Shown piece by piece: positions 16,993-25,685 of a stretch of 64,000 nucleotides of DNA. The DNA is from Komarekiella delphini-convector SJRDD-AB1 (GTDB lineage: Bacteria > Cyanobacteriota > Cyanobacteriia > Cyanobacteriales > Nostocaceae), in the NCBI RefSeq assembly GCF_014831675.1, contig NZ_VJXY01000023.1, forward strand, positions 60,847-124,846, written 5' to 3'. Position 1 is the stretch's first letter. Every line of letters begins with the position of its first letter. Below the pieces are notes generated by a model that saw only the letters and a list, made by a program, of their open reading frames with translations, was not told the origin of the DNA and ran no database searches. The position numbers and the translations under genes are program-made.

Positions 16993-18072
16993 TCAAATAA
17001 TTTGTGACTGCTGCAAAAGTTTGAGTGTTGCGTCTAAATCGCTAAGGTTACTCAAGTCAATTTTTTGACCTTGTTTTTGAATTTGTTGGAGAGATTTTAA
17101 TTGACCTTGAGGGGCAACTTTTGAAGTTAGAGGATATTCATAAGTTTTACTAGCAAAGTAGGTTTGGGCATTTTCATTTAGCATGAATTCCACAAATTTT
17201 TGAGCAATATTAGGATGTTTAGCACTGGTTAAAATTGCTACGCCTGCTACATTGACCAGCGAACCAAGATCATCTGTAAAATGATGTGCCACTGGAACTT
17301 GCGGATTTTTTTGTTTGAATTGTTCTAGATAGTAGTGATTAACAAATCCTACAGCAATTTCACCACGGGAGAGAGCTTCTACTATTGATGTGTTATTAGA
17401 ATAAACCTTGGCGTTGTTAGCTTTAATACCTTCTAACCACTGTTTAGCTTTGTCTTCTCCTTCTGCAACTCGTAAGGCTGTGACAAAGGATTGAAACGAA
17501 CCGTTTGTAGGGGCCCAGCCAATTCTACCTTTCCATTTTGGATCAGTGAAGCCAAAGATAGATGATGGCAATTCCTCTGGCTTTACTAATTTAGTGTTGT
17601 AATCTACTGTACGCACTCTGCCAGTAATACCTACCCAGTTTCCATTTGGTGAACGGTAAGTAGTATCTACCTGATTGAGAAGAGATGTTGGTAACTGTAC
17701 TGCTTTACCTGCTTTTTGAATAGCTCCGAGTGCGCCTGCGTCTTGGGCAAAGAAGACATCTGCGGGACTGTTTGCTCCCTCTTCCAAAATTGCTGATGCT
17801 AACTCAGCGGTATCGCCATAGCGGACTTGTATCTTAGCGCCAGTTTGTTGCTCGAACTGCTTGATTAGCTCCCCGACAAGTTTTTCGTTGCGTCCTGAGT
17901 AAACTACTAGCTCTTTTTCTATTTCACTACTAGCAGTCGTACCAGCGGGTGTAATCTGTGATGATGGCGATTCGGCAGTATTTGTAGGAGTTTGATTAGC
18001 ATTACAAGCGATCGCTAATCCACCACTAACAGTTGCTAGTCCCACTAAATAGACAAACTTGCGACGCTTCAT
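16993..18072 (-). CDS. futA: Ferric iron-binding periplasmic lipoprotein (FutA/IdiA type)
   Basis: This 359-residue solute-binding protein opens K-R-R-K-F-V-Y-L-V-G-L, a twin-arginine-like signal, then has a lipobox ending in A-I-A-C at about residue 23. A Ser/Thr/Pro linker follows. The mature part matches the Fe3+-binding family (V-V-Y-S-G-R-N-E-K, the central V-R-T-V-D-Y-N-T-K and V-N-H-Y-Y-L-E-Q-F, whose tyrosines are the expected iron ligands). The operon partners are the FutB-type permease and FutC-type ATPase. Iron or Fur control is expected, but no sure Fur box was identified. Confidence 0.88.
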   Translation of the reverse strand: MKRRKFVYLVGLATVSGGLAIACNANQTPTNTAESPSSQITPAGTTASSEIEKELVVYSGRNEKLVGELIKQFEQQTGAKIQVRYGDTAELASAILEEGANSPADVFFAQDAGALGAIQKAGKAVQLPTSLLNQVDTTYRSPNGNWVGITGRVRTVDYNTKLVKPEELPSSIFGFTDPKWKGRIGWAPTNGSFQSFVTALRVAEGEDKAKQWLEGIKANNAKVYSNNTSIVEALSRGEIAVGFVNHYYLEQFKQKNPQVPVAHHFTDDLGSLVNVAGVAILTSAKHPNIAQKFVEFMLNENAQTYFASKTYEYPLTSKVAPQGQLKSLQQIQKQGQKIDLSNLSDLDATLKLLQQSQII

Positions 18073-18434
18073 AACCTTCCTCCCCCAGAACCAACATTAT
18101 TGCAGCTAATTATTATTAATGCATAGAACTTGCATCCAAAGATACCCAACTTCTTTGAGAATACAGCTGGCGAATAAAGAGTAAGACCAAAATGGCCCCA
18201 AGTAAAGTTCTAAGCTATGCAGGATAATGGTTACAGCTTTTAATATCCTTGAGCAGTAACGGGATGAGTCAGGCGATCGCGCTTCCATATCAGACACAGC
18301 AAAATCGATGGAAGATAGTGCAAAGGTTTTCCAAAAACTTTTTGTAAGTAAAAAAAGCTTACTCGTTCATGAAATACTTTCTTTGATCCGAGCAAGCCAA
18401 TACCATTAACAAGTTGAGAATTTTACAAAAGTAG
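18073..18434. other. Intergenic between nrtD and futA, no gene
   Basis: This 362-bp stretch downstream of nrtD carries the promoter of futA. An AT-rich motif near 18107-18124 (T-A-A-T-T-A-T-T-A-T-T-A-A-T) is a weak Fur-like candidate only. A 63-codon frame at 18106-18297 has no homology-like features and is not called as a gene. Confidence 0.4.
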
Positions 18435-19343
18435 CTACCCAACATCATCATGGGCAAAGCGGTTAAAGAGGAAATCTAAGGCATAGTTACGCAGTTGATA
18501 ATATTGTGGATCTTCCATAATGCGAGCGCGATCGCGTGGACGCGAAAAAGGAATTTCCATAACTTCACCAATCTTGGCGTGGGGGCCATTGGTCATCATC
18601 ACCAATTTGTCTGCTAAAAATAGCGCTTCATCGATGTCGTGGGTAATCATCAACACTGTACAGCGATTATCGCCCCAAATTTTCAGCAACTCTTCCTGTA
18701 ACTCTTCTTTGGTAATCGCATCCAGCGCCCCAAAAGGTTCGTCTAAAATTAAGACTTTGGGACGAATCGCCAAAGCACGCGCGATAGAAACCCGTTGTCT
18801 CATCCCACCAGACATTTGCATTGGTTTCTTTTCCATAGCGTCACCTAGTCCCACCATTGCCAAATGATCCCGGACGATCGCCCTTTTCTCAGCTTCCGGC
18901 TTTTTGGGATAAACGGCATTGACGGCGAGATAAATATTTTCAAAAGCAGTCCGCCAAGGTAGCAGAGCGTAGTTTTGGAAAACTACCATCCTGTCTGGCC
19001 CTGGTTTAGTAATGGGTTCTCCTTCTAGTAATACTTGTCCAGATGTGGGAAAGTTAAAGCCAGATACCATATTTAGCAGCGTCGATTTGCCACAACCAGA
19101 GTGACCGATGACACAGATAAACTCGCCCTTTTCTACATTGAGATTAACACCGTCAAGTACGGTGAAAGGGCCTTTCTTTGTCGGATAGACTTTGGTAACG
19201 TCCTTAATCTCTAGGAAAGGTTGGCGGCTGCTGGTTGCAGTGGCAAATCGTCTTCCCATTTCTTCTGTAGCGATGTTGCTTGTTCTCAAATTATTGTTCT
19301 GCATGGCGTTTTGGAAATTAAAAAGCTTAATGTTAAAGTTCAA
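18435..19343 (-). CDS. nrtD: Nitrate/nitrite ABC transporter ATPase NrtD
   Basis: This 302-residue ABC ATPase has Walker A G-H-S-G-C-G-K-S-T-L-L, the signature M-S-G-G-M-R-Q-R and Walker B L-I-L-D-E-P-F-G-A-L-D. Its homology begins near residue 44 (F-L-E-I-K-D-V-T-K-V-Y). The first 13 residues look non-conserved, so an in-frame ATG at 19304 is a good alternative start. It is a paralogue of the first half of NrtC and together they form the ATPase pair for nitrate import. A 473-bp gap with repeats separates it from nrtC, unusually long for this operon. Confidence 0.93.
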   Translation of the reverse strand: MNFNIKLFNFQNAMQNNNLRTSNIATEEMGRRFATATSSRQPFLEIKDVTKVYPTKKGPFTVLDGVNLNVEKGEFICVIGHSGCGKSTLLNMVSGFNFPTSGQVLLEGEPITKPGPDRMVVFQNYALLPWRTAFENIYLAVNAVYPKKPEAEKRAIVRDHLAMVGLGDAMEKKPMQMSGGMRQRVSIARALAIRPKVLILDEPFGALDAITKEELQEELLKIWGDNRCTVLMITHDIDEALFLADKLVMMTNGPHAKIGEVMEIPFSRPRDRARIMEDPQYYQLRNYALDFLFNRFAHDDVG

Positions 19344-19417
19344 AGACTCATAAATAGGAGTCAGAAGACAGAATTCAGGAGCCAGAATAATCTCATGTCT
19401 AAAGCCAGGATAGAACT

Positions 19418-19552
19418 CAATACGGTTCGGTTAACGTTTTAATATTTTGAAGATCCCCCTAACCCCCCTTAAAAAGGGGGGCTTATAATCCTCTTTTACC
19501 CCCTTAAAAAGGGTGTCGCCGCAGGCGGGGGGATCTTAACCGAACTGTATTG
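19418..19552. mobile_element. MITE-like element, 135 bp, inverted termini
   Basis: The termini C-A-A-T-A-C-G-G-T-T-C-G-G-T-T-A-A (19418-19434) and T-T-A-A-C-C-G-A-A-C-T-G-T-A-T-T-G (19536-19552) are inverted, with one mismatch over 17 bp. Inside are two further palindromes built on C-C-C-C-C-T-T-A-A-A-A-A-G-G-G-G-G. It shares its ends and exact length with the element at 14099-14233. No transposase is encoded. Confidence 0.7.
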
Positions 19553-19628
19553 GGATAGGACTTAGGCAGAAGAAATCCCCCAACTCCCTTAAAAAGGAAG
19601 CTTTAAGTTTCCCTTTTCTAAAGCAACG

Positions 19629-19765
19629 GAGTTCAAAGGTTCATTAATCGAGTTCAGAGGTTCATTAATCGAGTTCAGAGGTTCATTAATCGAGTTCAGA
19701 GGTTCATTAATCGAGTTCAGAGGTTCATTAATCGAGTTCAGAGGTTCATTAATCGAGTTCAGAGG
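19629..19765. repeat. 21-bp direct tandem repeat, six copies plus partial
   Basis: The unit G-A-G-T-T-C-A-G-A-G-G-T-T-C-A-T-T-A-A-T-C is repeated six times, head to tail and nearly perfect (one A/G change in the first copy), plus an 11-bp partial copy. Each unit contains two related G-A-G-T-T-C-A / A-G-G-T-T-C-A heptamers. The array lies 52 bp from the nrtC stop codon on its downstream side. Confidence 0.9.
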
Positions 19766-19816
19766 CTCGCGCGTGATATTTTGCTTCTCTAACTTCTTCT
19801 CTCTTTCCGCATTCTT

Positions 19817-21823
19817 TTATGACGCGACTTTTTTTCTTGGTGCATCAAGAATAACTTCTGCTATTGAAAAATCACGTTTAATCTGCAAACTGTTGAGATA
19901 GGAAATTGGGTCATCGGCGTTAAAGGGAGTACCATCAAACAGCTTGATGGGTTGGCGAATGTAGCTAATATCTAAACCTAATTCCCGTGCAGCAGTGCTG
20001 AAGACACGCACTCGACACACTCGTTCGACGATTTCTACCCAATTTCTGGGGAAAGGTGTGTCACCCCAACGGGCTAACTGACTCATGATCCAAATTTGTT
20101 CGGTGCGGCTGGGACGGTTAATGGCGGACTCAGAATAAAACTGGTGGTGGGCATAGTCACGCAACGGATGGTCTAAGCTACAGCTGGCATTATTGGGATC
20201 TTCGAGTTGGATATACTCTAAATCAGTGCTGACATACTCTCGACTTGCTAAGATTTGCCGAATCTCTTGAGCATTCTCGGAATTTGCACAATACTGGCAA
20301 GCTTCAAGCAATGCTTTGGTTAAGGCAATGTGGGTATTTGGATAAGCTTCTGCCCAATCTTCTCGCACACCGAGAACTTTACCGGGGTGTCCCAGCCAGA
20401 CTTCTAAGTCGGTAGCAATGGTAAAGCCAACGCCTTCGACGGCGGCGCGGTAGTTCCAAGGTTCGCCAACGCAGTAACCATCAATGCTGCCGGCTTGCAA
20501 GTCGGCTACCATCTGGGCTGGGGGAATGGTCTTCATGTCAACGTCGCTATCGGGGTCAATCCCACCAGCTGCAAGCCAGTAACGCAGCAGCAAATTGTGC
20601 ATGGATGCGGGATGCACTACTCCCATTGTGTGCCGTTGTTCGCGGGTGTGAAGTAGGTATCTTTTGAAGTCTGATAAGCTATGTACACCTTGATCGTAAA
20701 AGCGTTTTGCCAAGGTGATGGCGTTACCGTTGCGGGTCATGGTAAGGGCGGTGACAACGGGTAGAGGTTGGTTGTTATATCCTCCCAAACTTAACCACAT
20801 CGGCATCCCCGAAGGCATTTGAGCAGCATCCAAATATCCGCCAGTCATGCCATCAACGATACCGCGCCAGCTACTTTCCCGCACAAGGTTAACTTCATCT
20901 AAACCATGCTTGGTGAAGAAACCTTTTTCTTTGGCAACTGCTAAGGGGGCGCAGGCGGTAAGGGGTAAAAAACCAATTTCCAAGTTAACTTTTTCTAAAC
21001 CATGACGAGTGATGTCTGCGGTTTTTCTCGCCCGAATTTTCTTGATACGTTTCTGTTGATTGAGGAAGTAAATCATCTCACTCCGCAAGCTGTAGTAGCT
21101 GGGATGTTCTACTACTTCCATCCGCTTGCGGGGTCTGGGAATATCTACTTCGAGAATGTCGCCAATTTTAGATTCGGGGCCATTGGTCAGCATGACAATT
21201 CTGTCAGATAATAGCACCGCTTCATCGACATCATGAGTCACCATCACAGCGGTGACTTGATTTTCTTCGCAGATTTGCATGAGTTGTTCTTGCAAATTAC
21301 CGCGTGTGAGTGCATCTAAAGCACCAAAGGGTTCATCTAGCAATAGTAATTTGGGGCGAATTGCTAGGGCGCGGGCGATCGCAACTCGCTGTTTTTGTCC
21401 CCCAGACAACATTCCCGGCTGTTTGTCAGCATGGGGCTGCAACCCTACCATATTTATATGTTTTTCAACAATGGCTTTGCGATCGCCTGCGGGTAAACCT
21501 TTCATTACTGAGTCCACAGCCAGAGCAATATTTTCTCTCACTGTCCGCCAAGGTAATAGCGAATAATTTTGGAAGACCACCATTCTATCTGGCCCTGGTT
21601 TGGTAATTTTTTGTCCTTCCAATGTGACAAGACCTTCACTTGGCAAATCCAAACCCGCAATCATATTTAATAGAGTGGATTTGCCACAACCAGAGTGACC
21701 AATTAGAGAAACGAATTCTCCTTTTTTGATTTGGAGGTCAATTCCTTTGAGGGCGATATATTTACCACCACCGGTTAATTCAAAAACTTTTTCAATCTGG
21801 TCAACAGCAACAAATATAGACAT
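19817..21823 (-). CDS. nrtC: Nitrate/nitrite ABC transporter NrtC, ATPase fused to NrtA-like domain
   Basis: This 668-residue protein has an N-terminal ABC ATPase at about 1-255 (G-H-S-G-C-G-K-S-T, L-S-G-G-Q-K-Q-R, L-L-L-L-D-E-P-F-G-A-L-D). A basic linker follows, then an NrtA-like solute-binding domain from about 280 to the end (L-P-L-T-A-C-A-P-L-A-V-A-K-E-K-G-F-F). In cyanobacterial nitrate transporters this C-terminal domain mediates ammonium-promoted inhibition of uptake. The fusion is typical of NrtC and identifies the operon as nitrate rather than cyanate or taurine transport. It follows nrtB after a 136-bp gap containing heptamer repeats. Confidence 0.96.
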   Translation of the reverse strand: MSIFVAVDQIEKVFELTGGGKYIALKGIDLQIKKGEFVSLIGHSGCGKSTLLNMIAGLDLPSEGLVTLEGQKITKPGPDRMVVFQNYSLLPWRTVRENIALAVDSVMKGLPAGDRKAIVEKHINMVGLQPHADKQPGMLSGGQKQRVAIARALAIRPKLLLLDEPFGALDALTRGNLQEQLMQICEENQVTAVMVTHDVDEAVLLSDRIVMLTNGPESKIGDILEVDIPRPRKRMEVVEHPSYYSLRSEMIYFLNQQKRIKKIRARKTADITRHGLEKVNLEIGFLPLTACAPLAVAKEKGFFTKHGLDEVNLVRESSWRGIVDGMTGGYLDAAQMPSGMPMWLSLGGYNNQPLPVVTALTMTRNGNAITLAKRFYDQGVHSLSDFKRYLLHTREQRHTMGVVHPASMHNLLLRYWLAAGGIDPDSDVDMKTIPPAQMVADLQAGSIDGYCVGEPWNYRAAVEGVGFTIATDLEVWLGHPGKVLGVREDWAEAYPNTHIALTKALLEACQYCANSENAQEIRQILASREYVSTDLEYIQLEDPNNASCSLDHPLRDYAHHQFYSESAINRPSRTEQIWIMSQLARWGDTPFPRNWVEIVERVCRVRVFSTAARELGLDISYIRQPIKLFDGTPFNADDPISYLNSLQIKRDFSIAEVILDAPRKKVAS

Positions 21824-21831
21824 GGCAGCTT

Positions 21832-21959
21832 AGGGGATTGGGGATTAAGGATTAGGGATTAGAGATTAAGGATTAGGGATTAGGAATTGGGAACTAGGAA
21901 TTGGAGATTGGGTGTAGAGTAATAGTTTTTCCCATTACCCAATACCCAGTACCCAGTCC
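21832..21959. repeat. Degenerate heptanucleotide repeats between nrtB and nrtC
   Basis: From about 21832 to 21915 the sequence is built of G-G-G-A-T-T-A / G-G-A-T-T-A-G heptamers with drift (about 11 units). A second set, C-C-C-A-G-T-A-like, runs from about 21930 to 21959. These resemble the short tandemly repeated repetitive (STRR) sequences of heterocystous cyanobacteria. Confidence 0.75.
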
Positions 21960-22799
21960 CTACTTTTGTTCTGCTGGCAAAATCTTGTTTTGCAGCCAAC
22001 CCATGAGTTTATCTAGCACTAGACCAACAACGCCGATGTAAATTAGAGCCAAAATCACTTCACTAACGTTGTTGTTTTGATAGGCATCCCAGATAAAAAA
22101 GCCAATTCCGACAATACCGGACATGACGATTTCTGCGGCGATAATTGCCAACCAAGCTAAACCGATCGCAATTCTCAATCCGGTAAAAATGTAGGGTAAA
22201 GCTGCTGGAATCAGAATATTCGTGAAGTATTCTTTGCGGCTAAGTTGCAGAACTTTAGCAACGTTGTTGTAATCTTGGGGGATTTGGGTAACGCCGACAG
22301 CAGTGTTAATTAAGATGGGCCAAATTGCTGTAATGAAAATCACGAACAAAGCAGCTGGTTCATTTTGTCGTAAAGCGGCTAAAGAAATCGGTACCCAAGC
22401 TAGAGGTGGTACAGTCCGTAGTAACTGAAAAATTGGGTCTAAAGCCTTGGACATTGTTTTATTGACACCGATTAAAATGCCCAAGCCAATACCAACGATC
22501 GCAGCTAGGGTATAACTGATCGCAACCCGTTTTAAACTAGCGAGAATCTGCCAAAATAGACCCTTATCTATGCCACCTCTGTCATAAAACGGCCAGAAAA
22601 TGAGTACCCAAGTATCTTGAACAACCTGTATTGGGCCAGGCAATGTTGCTCCAGGAGTTAAAGCGAATAGCTGCCAGATAATTAGAAATATGATGATCGC
22701 GATCGCTGGCGGTATCAGGTCAGGAAATTGCTTTTGTAGACGGGATGTAAAGCCGTTATTAAACTTAGGGCTTGCAGGGCGTTTTTGGGCGAGTGTCAT
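21960..22799 (-). CDS. nrtB: Nitrate/nitrite ABC transporter permease NrtB
   Basis: This 279-residue inner-membrane permease has about six hydrophobic helices, the first at residues 30-50. The BPD-transport EAA loop lies near residues 195-225 (A-K-V-L-Q-L-S-R-K-E-Y-F then L-P-Y-I-F-T-G-L-R), which docks to the NrtC/NrtD ATPases. Length is standard for NrtB. It lies 103 bp after nrtA, a gap that carries a strong palindrome, and 136 bp before nrtC. Confidence 0.94.
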   Translation of the reverse strand: MTLAQKRPASPKFNNGFTSRLQKQFPDLIPPAIAIIIFLIIWQLFALTPGATLPGPIQVVQDTWVLIFWPFYDRGGIDKGLFWQILASLKRVAISYTLAAIVGIGLGILIGVNKTMSKALDPIFQLLRTVPPLAWVPISLAALRQNEPAALFVIFITAIWPILINTAVGVTQIPQDYNNVAKVLQLSRKEYFTNILIPAALPYIFTGLRIAIGLAWLAIIAAEIVMSGIVGIGFFIWDAYQNNNVSEVILALIYIGVVGLVLDKLMGWLQNKILPAEQK

Positions 22800-22877
22800 A
22801 TTCTTGCGTTCTCCTCAAATTTTATTGTTATTAGTCATTTGTTTTTCCCACTGACCGCTAACTCTTGACTCTTGTAC

Positions 22878-22897
22878 AGACGCGATTGATCGCGTCT
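22878..22897. repeat. Palindrome between nrtA and nrtB
   Basis: A-G-A-C-G-C-G-A-T and A-T-C-G-C-G-T-C-T form a perfect 9-bp stem with a 2-nt centre in the 103-bp nrtA-nrtB gap. In the message it would be a stable hairpin. It may reduce read-through so that the binding protein is made in excess, or protect the nrtA end. This type of GCGAT palindrome is also a common dispersed repeat in Nostoc-like genomes. Confidence 0.7.
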
Positions 22898-22902
22898 ATT
22901 GA

Positions 22903-24282
22903 CTAAACACTGACTTTCTTGATTTTCAGACTCTTCAAATATTCTTCTGGCTTTTCTGGGTCAAACTTCGTGCCATCAAAAAACTCTTCTATACCACGGG
23001 ATGTATTTGTAGGAATATCAGCAGCGGCAAATCCTGCTTCTTTGGCAGCTTCTTTCCAAATATCTTCGCGGTTGACTTTATTGATCAGTTCTTTAGCCTT
23101 AGTTGCATTATTGGCAAGATAATCTTTCGGTAAAAATCCCCAACGAACGTTTTCAACTATGAACCATAAATCATGGCTCTTGTAGGGATAAGAAACATTA
23201 CCTTTTTCATCTTTCCAGTAAAAAGCTGCCATTGATTTATCATCAATTTTGCGACCATCACCCATGTCATATTTGCCTTGAAATGGATCTGCCAAAATTT
23301 CAGGTGAAGAAAGATTAAAATAATTTCGTCCAGCTAGAATTTGAGCTGCTTCTTTGCGGTTGTCAAAGTTATCTAACCACTGCTGCGCCTCCATAATGCC
23401 TTTGAGTAGCGCTTTCGTCGCTTTGGGATTTTTGTCAACCCAATCGGCTTTCATCGCAAAGTATTCTTCGGGGTGATTCTTCCAAATCTCTGCGGTTAAT
23501 GCTGCGACGTAACCAATTTTTTCTTGAACCAGCCGATAAGGCCAGGGGTCGCCAGTGCTGAAAGCATCCATTGTTCCGGTTTTCATGTTGGCAACAGTTT
23601 GAGCCGCCGGTACTGTGAGCAGTTTGACATCTGCATCTGGATCTATGCCACCAGCAGCTAACCAGTAGCGAATCCAAAGATCCTGGTTGACTTGGGGGAA
23701 GGTGAAGGCGGCGGTAAAGGGTGTTGATGATTTGAGTTGTGTGAATAAGGACTTAGCACTAGCAAGTTGTAAACTAATACCCTTACCTTGGTGCTTGCTG
23801 GCGATCGCAATTCCATTTCCATGTGTAATTAATTGACATAAAACATACATGGGAATTTTTTGATTGCCTTTGGTAATTAAACCTTCTGTAATTAAATGTG
23901 GCATCGGCATCTGCCATTGACCGCCATCAATACCACCACCAGCAGAACCAATTTCTACATTGTCTCGTGCTGAACCCCAAGAAGCCTGTTTAGAAAGGTC
24001 AACTTTGGTCATGCCATACTTAGCAAAAAAGCCTTTTTCTTTGGCAATAATTAGAGGAGCCGCTTCCACAATGGGAATATATCCCAACTTGACTGTAGTA
24101 GTTTCTGGCGTTTGTTCAGGGCTAAGTTGAGCAACAGGCACAACTGCTGACTGTGCTTGTGTGCTACCACCAGTCAAGTTTTCAGGGGGATTTCCTAAAC
24201 AACCTTTAAGAAATACAGCACCCATAGATGCTCCGGCTGTGAAGATAAATTTACGGCGAGATTGATTAAAAAATTCTGTCAT
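22903..24282 (-). CDS. nrtA: Nitrate/nitrite-binding lipoprotein NrtA
   Basis: This 459-residue binding protein starts with a twin-arginine-type signal ([11 protein letters not shown]) ending in the lipobox L-K-G-C at about residue 28. A Ser/Thr/Pro linker follows, then the NrtA/SsuA-like fold ([23 protein letters not shown]). It captures nitrate and nitrite in the periplasm for NrtBCD. It is the first gene of the operon here. In Anabaena-type genomes nirA precedes it, but there is none in the 800 bp upstream. Regulation by nitrogen status through NtcA is expected. Confidence 0.95.
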   Translation of the reverse strand: MTEFFNQSRRKFIFTAGASMGAVFLKGCLGNPPENLTGGSTQAQSAVVPVAQLSPEQTPETTTVKLGYIPIVEAAPLIIAKEKGFFAKYGMTKVDLSKQASWGSARDNVEIGSAGGGIDGGQWQMPMPHLITEGLITKGNQKIPMYVLCQLITHGNGIAIASKHQGKGISLQLASAKSLFTQLKSSTPFTAAFTFPQVNQDLWIRYWLAAGGIDPDADVKLLTVPAAQTVANMKTGTMDAFSTGDPWPYRLVQEKIGYVAALTAEIWKNHPEEYFAMKADWVDKNPKATKALLKGIMEAQQWLDNFDNRKEAAQILAGRNYFNLSSPEILADPFQGKYDMGDGRKIDDKSMAAFYWKDEKGNVSYPYKSHDLWFIVENVRWGFLPKDYLANNATKAKELINKVNREDIWKEAAKEAGFAAADIPTNTSRGIEEFFDGTKFDPEKPEEYLKSLKIKKVSV

Positions 24283-24743
24283 AACGTCTCCTTAAAGGTG
24301 AAGTTTATTTTTTAAACATGAGAATTTAGACAAAAGAAAACTAATGTCTGCTGCATTATTAATGAGGATTTAAAGCTCTAGCTATTTCGCCGATTTCAGC
24401 TTTTTGTAATAGAAAAGCTGAGTATGACTAATCTGGTCAATTCTTGGATGAATTGATCTACTTAGTTTGGGTATGAGTTTAAGTTGTTGCTAAGCTTGTT
24501 TAAATTAGTGTACAGGCTTTTAAGATAAAATAGTCCACTCGAAAACCTTAATTGTTAAATAAATATTAGATGGCAGGTATAAGTAAAAGTTTATCTATTT
24601 CCATGAGTAGTTAGAAAAATATTAATGAATAGTAAAAAATCTATAGACATCATAGCTTTTTACTTATATTGATTCCTGGCTTTTCAATTTAAATCAAATG
24701 AATATTGGTATTTAATGTGTAGACTCAAAATAAATATTGAATA

Positions 24744-24757
24744 GTAAGTATGAGTAC
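24744..24757 (-). promoter_or_regulatory. Putative NtcA-binding site upstream of nrtA
   Basis: GTA-N8-TAC is a perfect match to the NtcA consensus (N8 is A-G-T-A-T-G-A-G on the plus strand). It lies upstream of the nitrate transport operon, which NtcA activates in other cyanobacteria. A T-A-C-A-C-A about 22 bp downstream on the minus strand is only a partial -10 match. Confidence 0.55.
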
Positions 24758-25012
24758 AAGGTTCTTTATTGAAACAAATATTTAAAATCCTCTTAATAAG
24801 CACAAACTCTATAAACAACATAGCTTTTTATCTATGCTTTCAAAAGGACTGAAATTTTAATTACTCCTTGTTATTACTCAATACGCTTGGATTAAAGATA
24901 ATTGTTGGGTTTCGTTTGTTATTACCCAAGTCTTTTCAATCTTTCGCTTGGTTTGGTACTTATCTAATTAGACGTATTAAAAAGACTTTTGAGAGTGACT
25001 ACACAAAATAGT

Positions 25013-25034
25013 CCCTCTGCGGTGGGCGAGAGGG
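25013..25034 (-). terminator. Weak hairpin downstream of purE
   Basis: C-C-C-T-C-T and A-G-A-G-G-G pair over a 10-nt loop about 55 bp past the purE stop, followed on the minus strand by an A-C-T-A-T-T-T-T stretch. This is a plausible but weak intrinsic terminator. Confidence 0.3.
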
Positions 25035-25088
25035 AAATACTTTAACTTTAGTTCAACGTAGAGAGAGGTTTATCGAACTTACGTTTAC

Positions 25089-25607
25089 TTATAGCATCTG
25101 TTGTAAATATTGCTCGTAGCCCAGTTGTTCTAGTTTTGTTTGCTTTGCAATTACTGATTCAGACAGGGCTTGGCGATACTGTTGCACTCTTTCTAGTAAT
25201 TCTGGCTGCTGGGTAGCAAGAATTTGTACAGCTAAAAGACCAGCATTTTTGGCACTACCTATTGCCACTGTTGCCACTGGGATACCCGCAGGCATTTGTA
25301 CAATTGAGTACAAAGAATCAACACCTTGCAGGTGACGGGTGGATATGGGAACACCAATTACAGGAAGTGGGGTTAAAGATGCTACCATTCCGGGGAGATG
25401 AGCAGCGCCACCCGCGCCAGCGATAATCACTTTAATACCGCGTTTGTGGGCTTGTTGGGCATATTGCACCATGCGTTCTGGGGTACGATGAGCAGAAACG
25501 ATCGCTACTTCGTTCTGAATACCAAACTCTTCACAGATGGCGATCGCATCTTTCATAGTGGGCAAATCGGAATCGCTGCCCATGATAATACCGATAAGAG
25601 GAGTCAT
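25089..25607 (-). CDS. purE: N5-carboxyaminoimidazole ribonucleotide mutase
   Basis: This 172-residue class I PurE moves the carboxyl group of N5-CAIR to CAIR in purine synthesis. It shows the family landmarks G-S-D-S-D-L-P-T-M (residues 10-18, nucleotide binding), S-A-H-R-T-P-E-R (about 39-46) with the catalytic His, and [10 protein letters not shown]. Its length fits the class. It is divergent from nagA with a 75-bp shared upstream region. purK is not nearby. Confidence 0.96.
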   Translation of the reverse strand: MTPLIGIIMGSDSDLPTMKDAIAICEEFGIQNEVAIVSAHRTPERMVQYAQQAHKRGIKVIIAGAGGAAHLPGMVASLTPLPVIGVPISTRHLQGVDSLYSIVQMPAGIPVATVAIGSAKNAGLLAVQILATQQPELLERVQQYRQALSESVIAKQTKLEQLGYEQYLQQML

Positions 25608-25685
25608 AGAATTTTAGATTTTGGATTAATCGCCGATTATTGCATCTAAAATCGGGTCAGATTTACTTATTCTCTAGCTAATGTG

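Larger units (their letters stand above)
19344..19816. other. Repeat-filled gap inside the nrt operon
   Basis: The 473 bp between nrtC and nrtD hold a 135-bp inverted-repeat element (19418-19552) and a 21-bp tandem repeat (19629-19765). Heptamer-like A-G-G-A-G-C-C-A / G-A-A-T-T-C-A-G-G tracts lie near 19360-19390. No gene is seen. The G/C-rich palindromes could fold in the message between nrtC and nrtD. Confidence 0.75.
24283..25088. other. Long leader/promoter region upstream of nrtA
   Basis: This 806-bp AT-rich region separates nrtA from the end of purE. It contains an NtcA-type site at 24744-24757 about 460 bp upstream of the nrtA start, and a weak hairpin after purE at 25013-25034. No nirA or other ORF is present. 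If transcription starts near the NtcA site, the leader would be over 400 nt. Confidence 0.6.

Noticed and set aside
18106-18297. 63-codon minus-strand frame upstream of nrtD's end
   Set aside because: No RBS, odd composition and no conserved pattern; it lies in the futA promoter region.
19400-19770. CRISPR array from regularly spaced repeats
   Set aside because: The 21-bp units are adjacent without unique spacers, and no cas genes are present.
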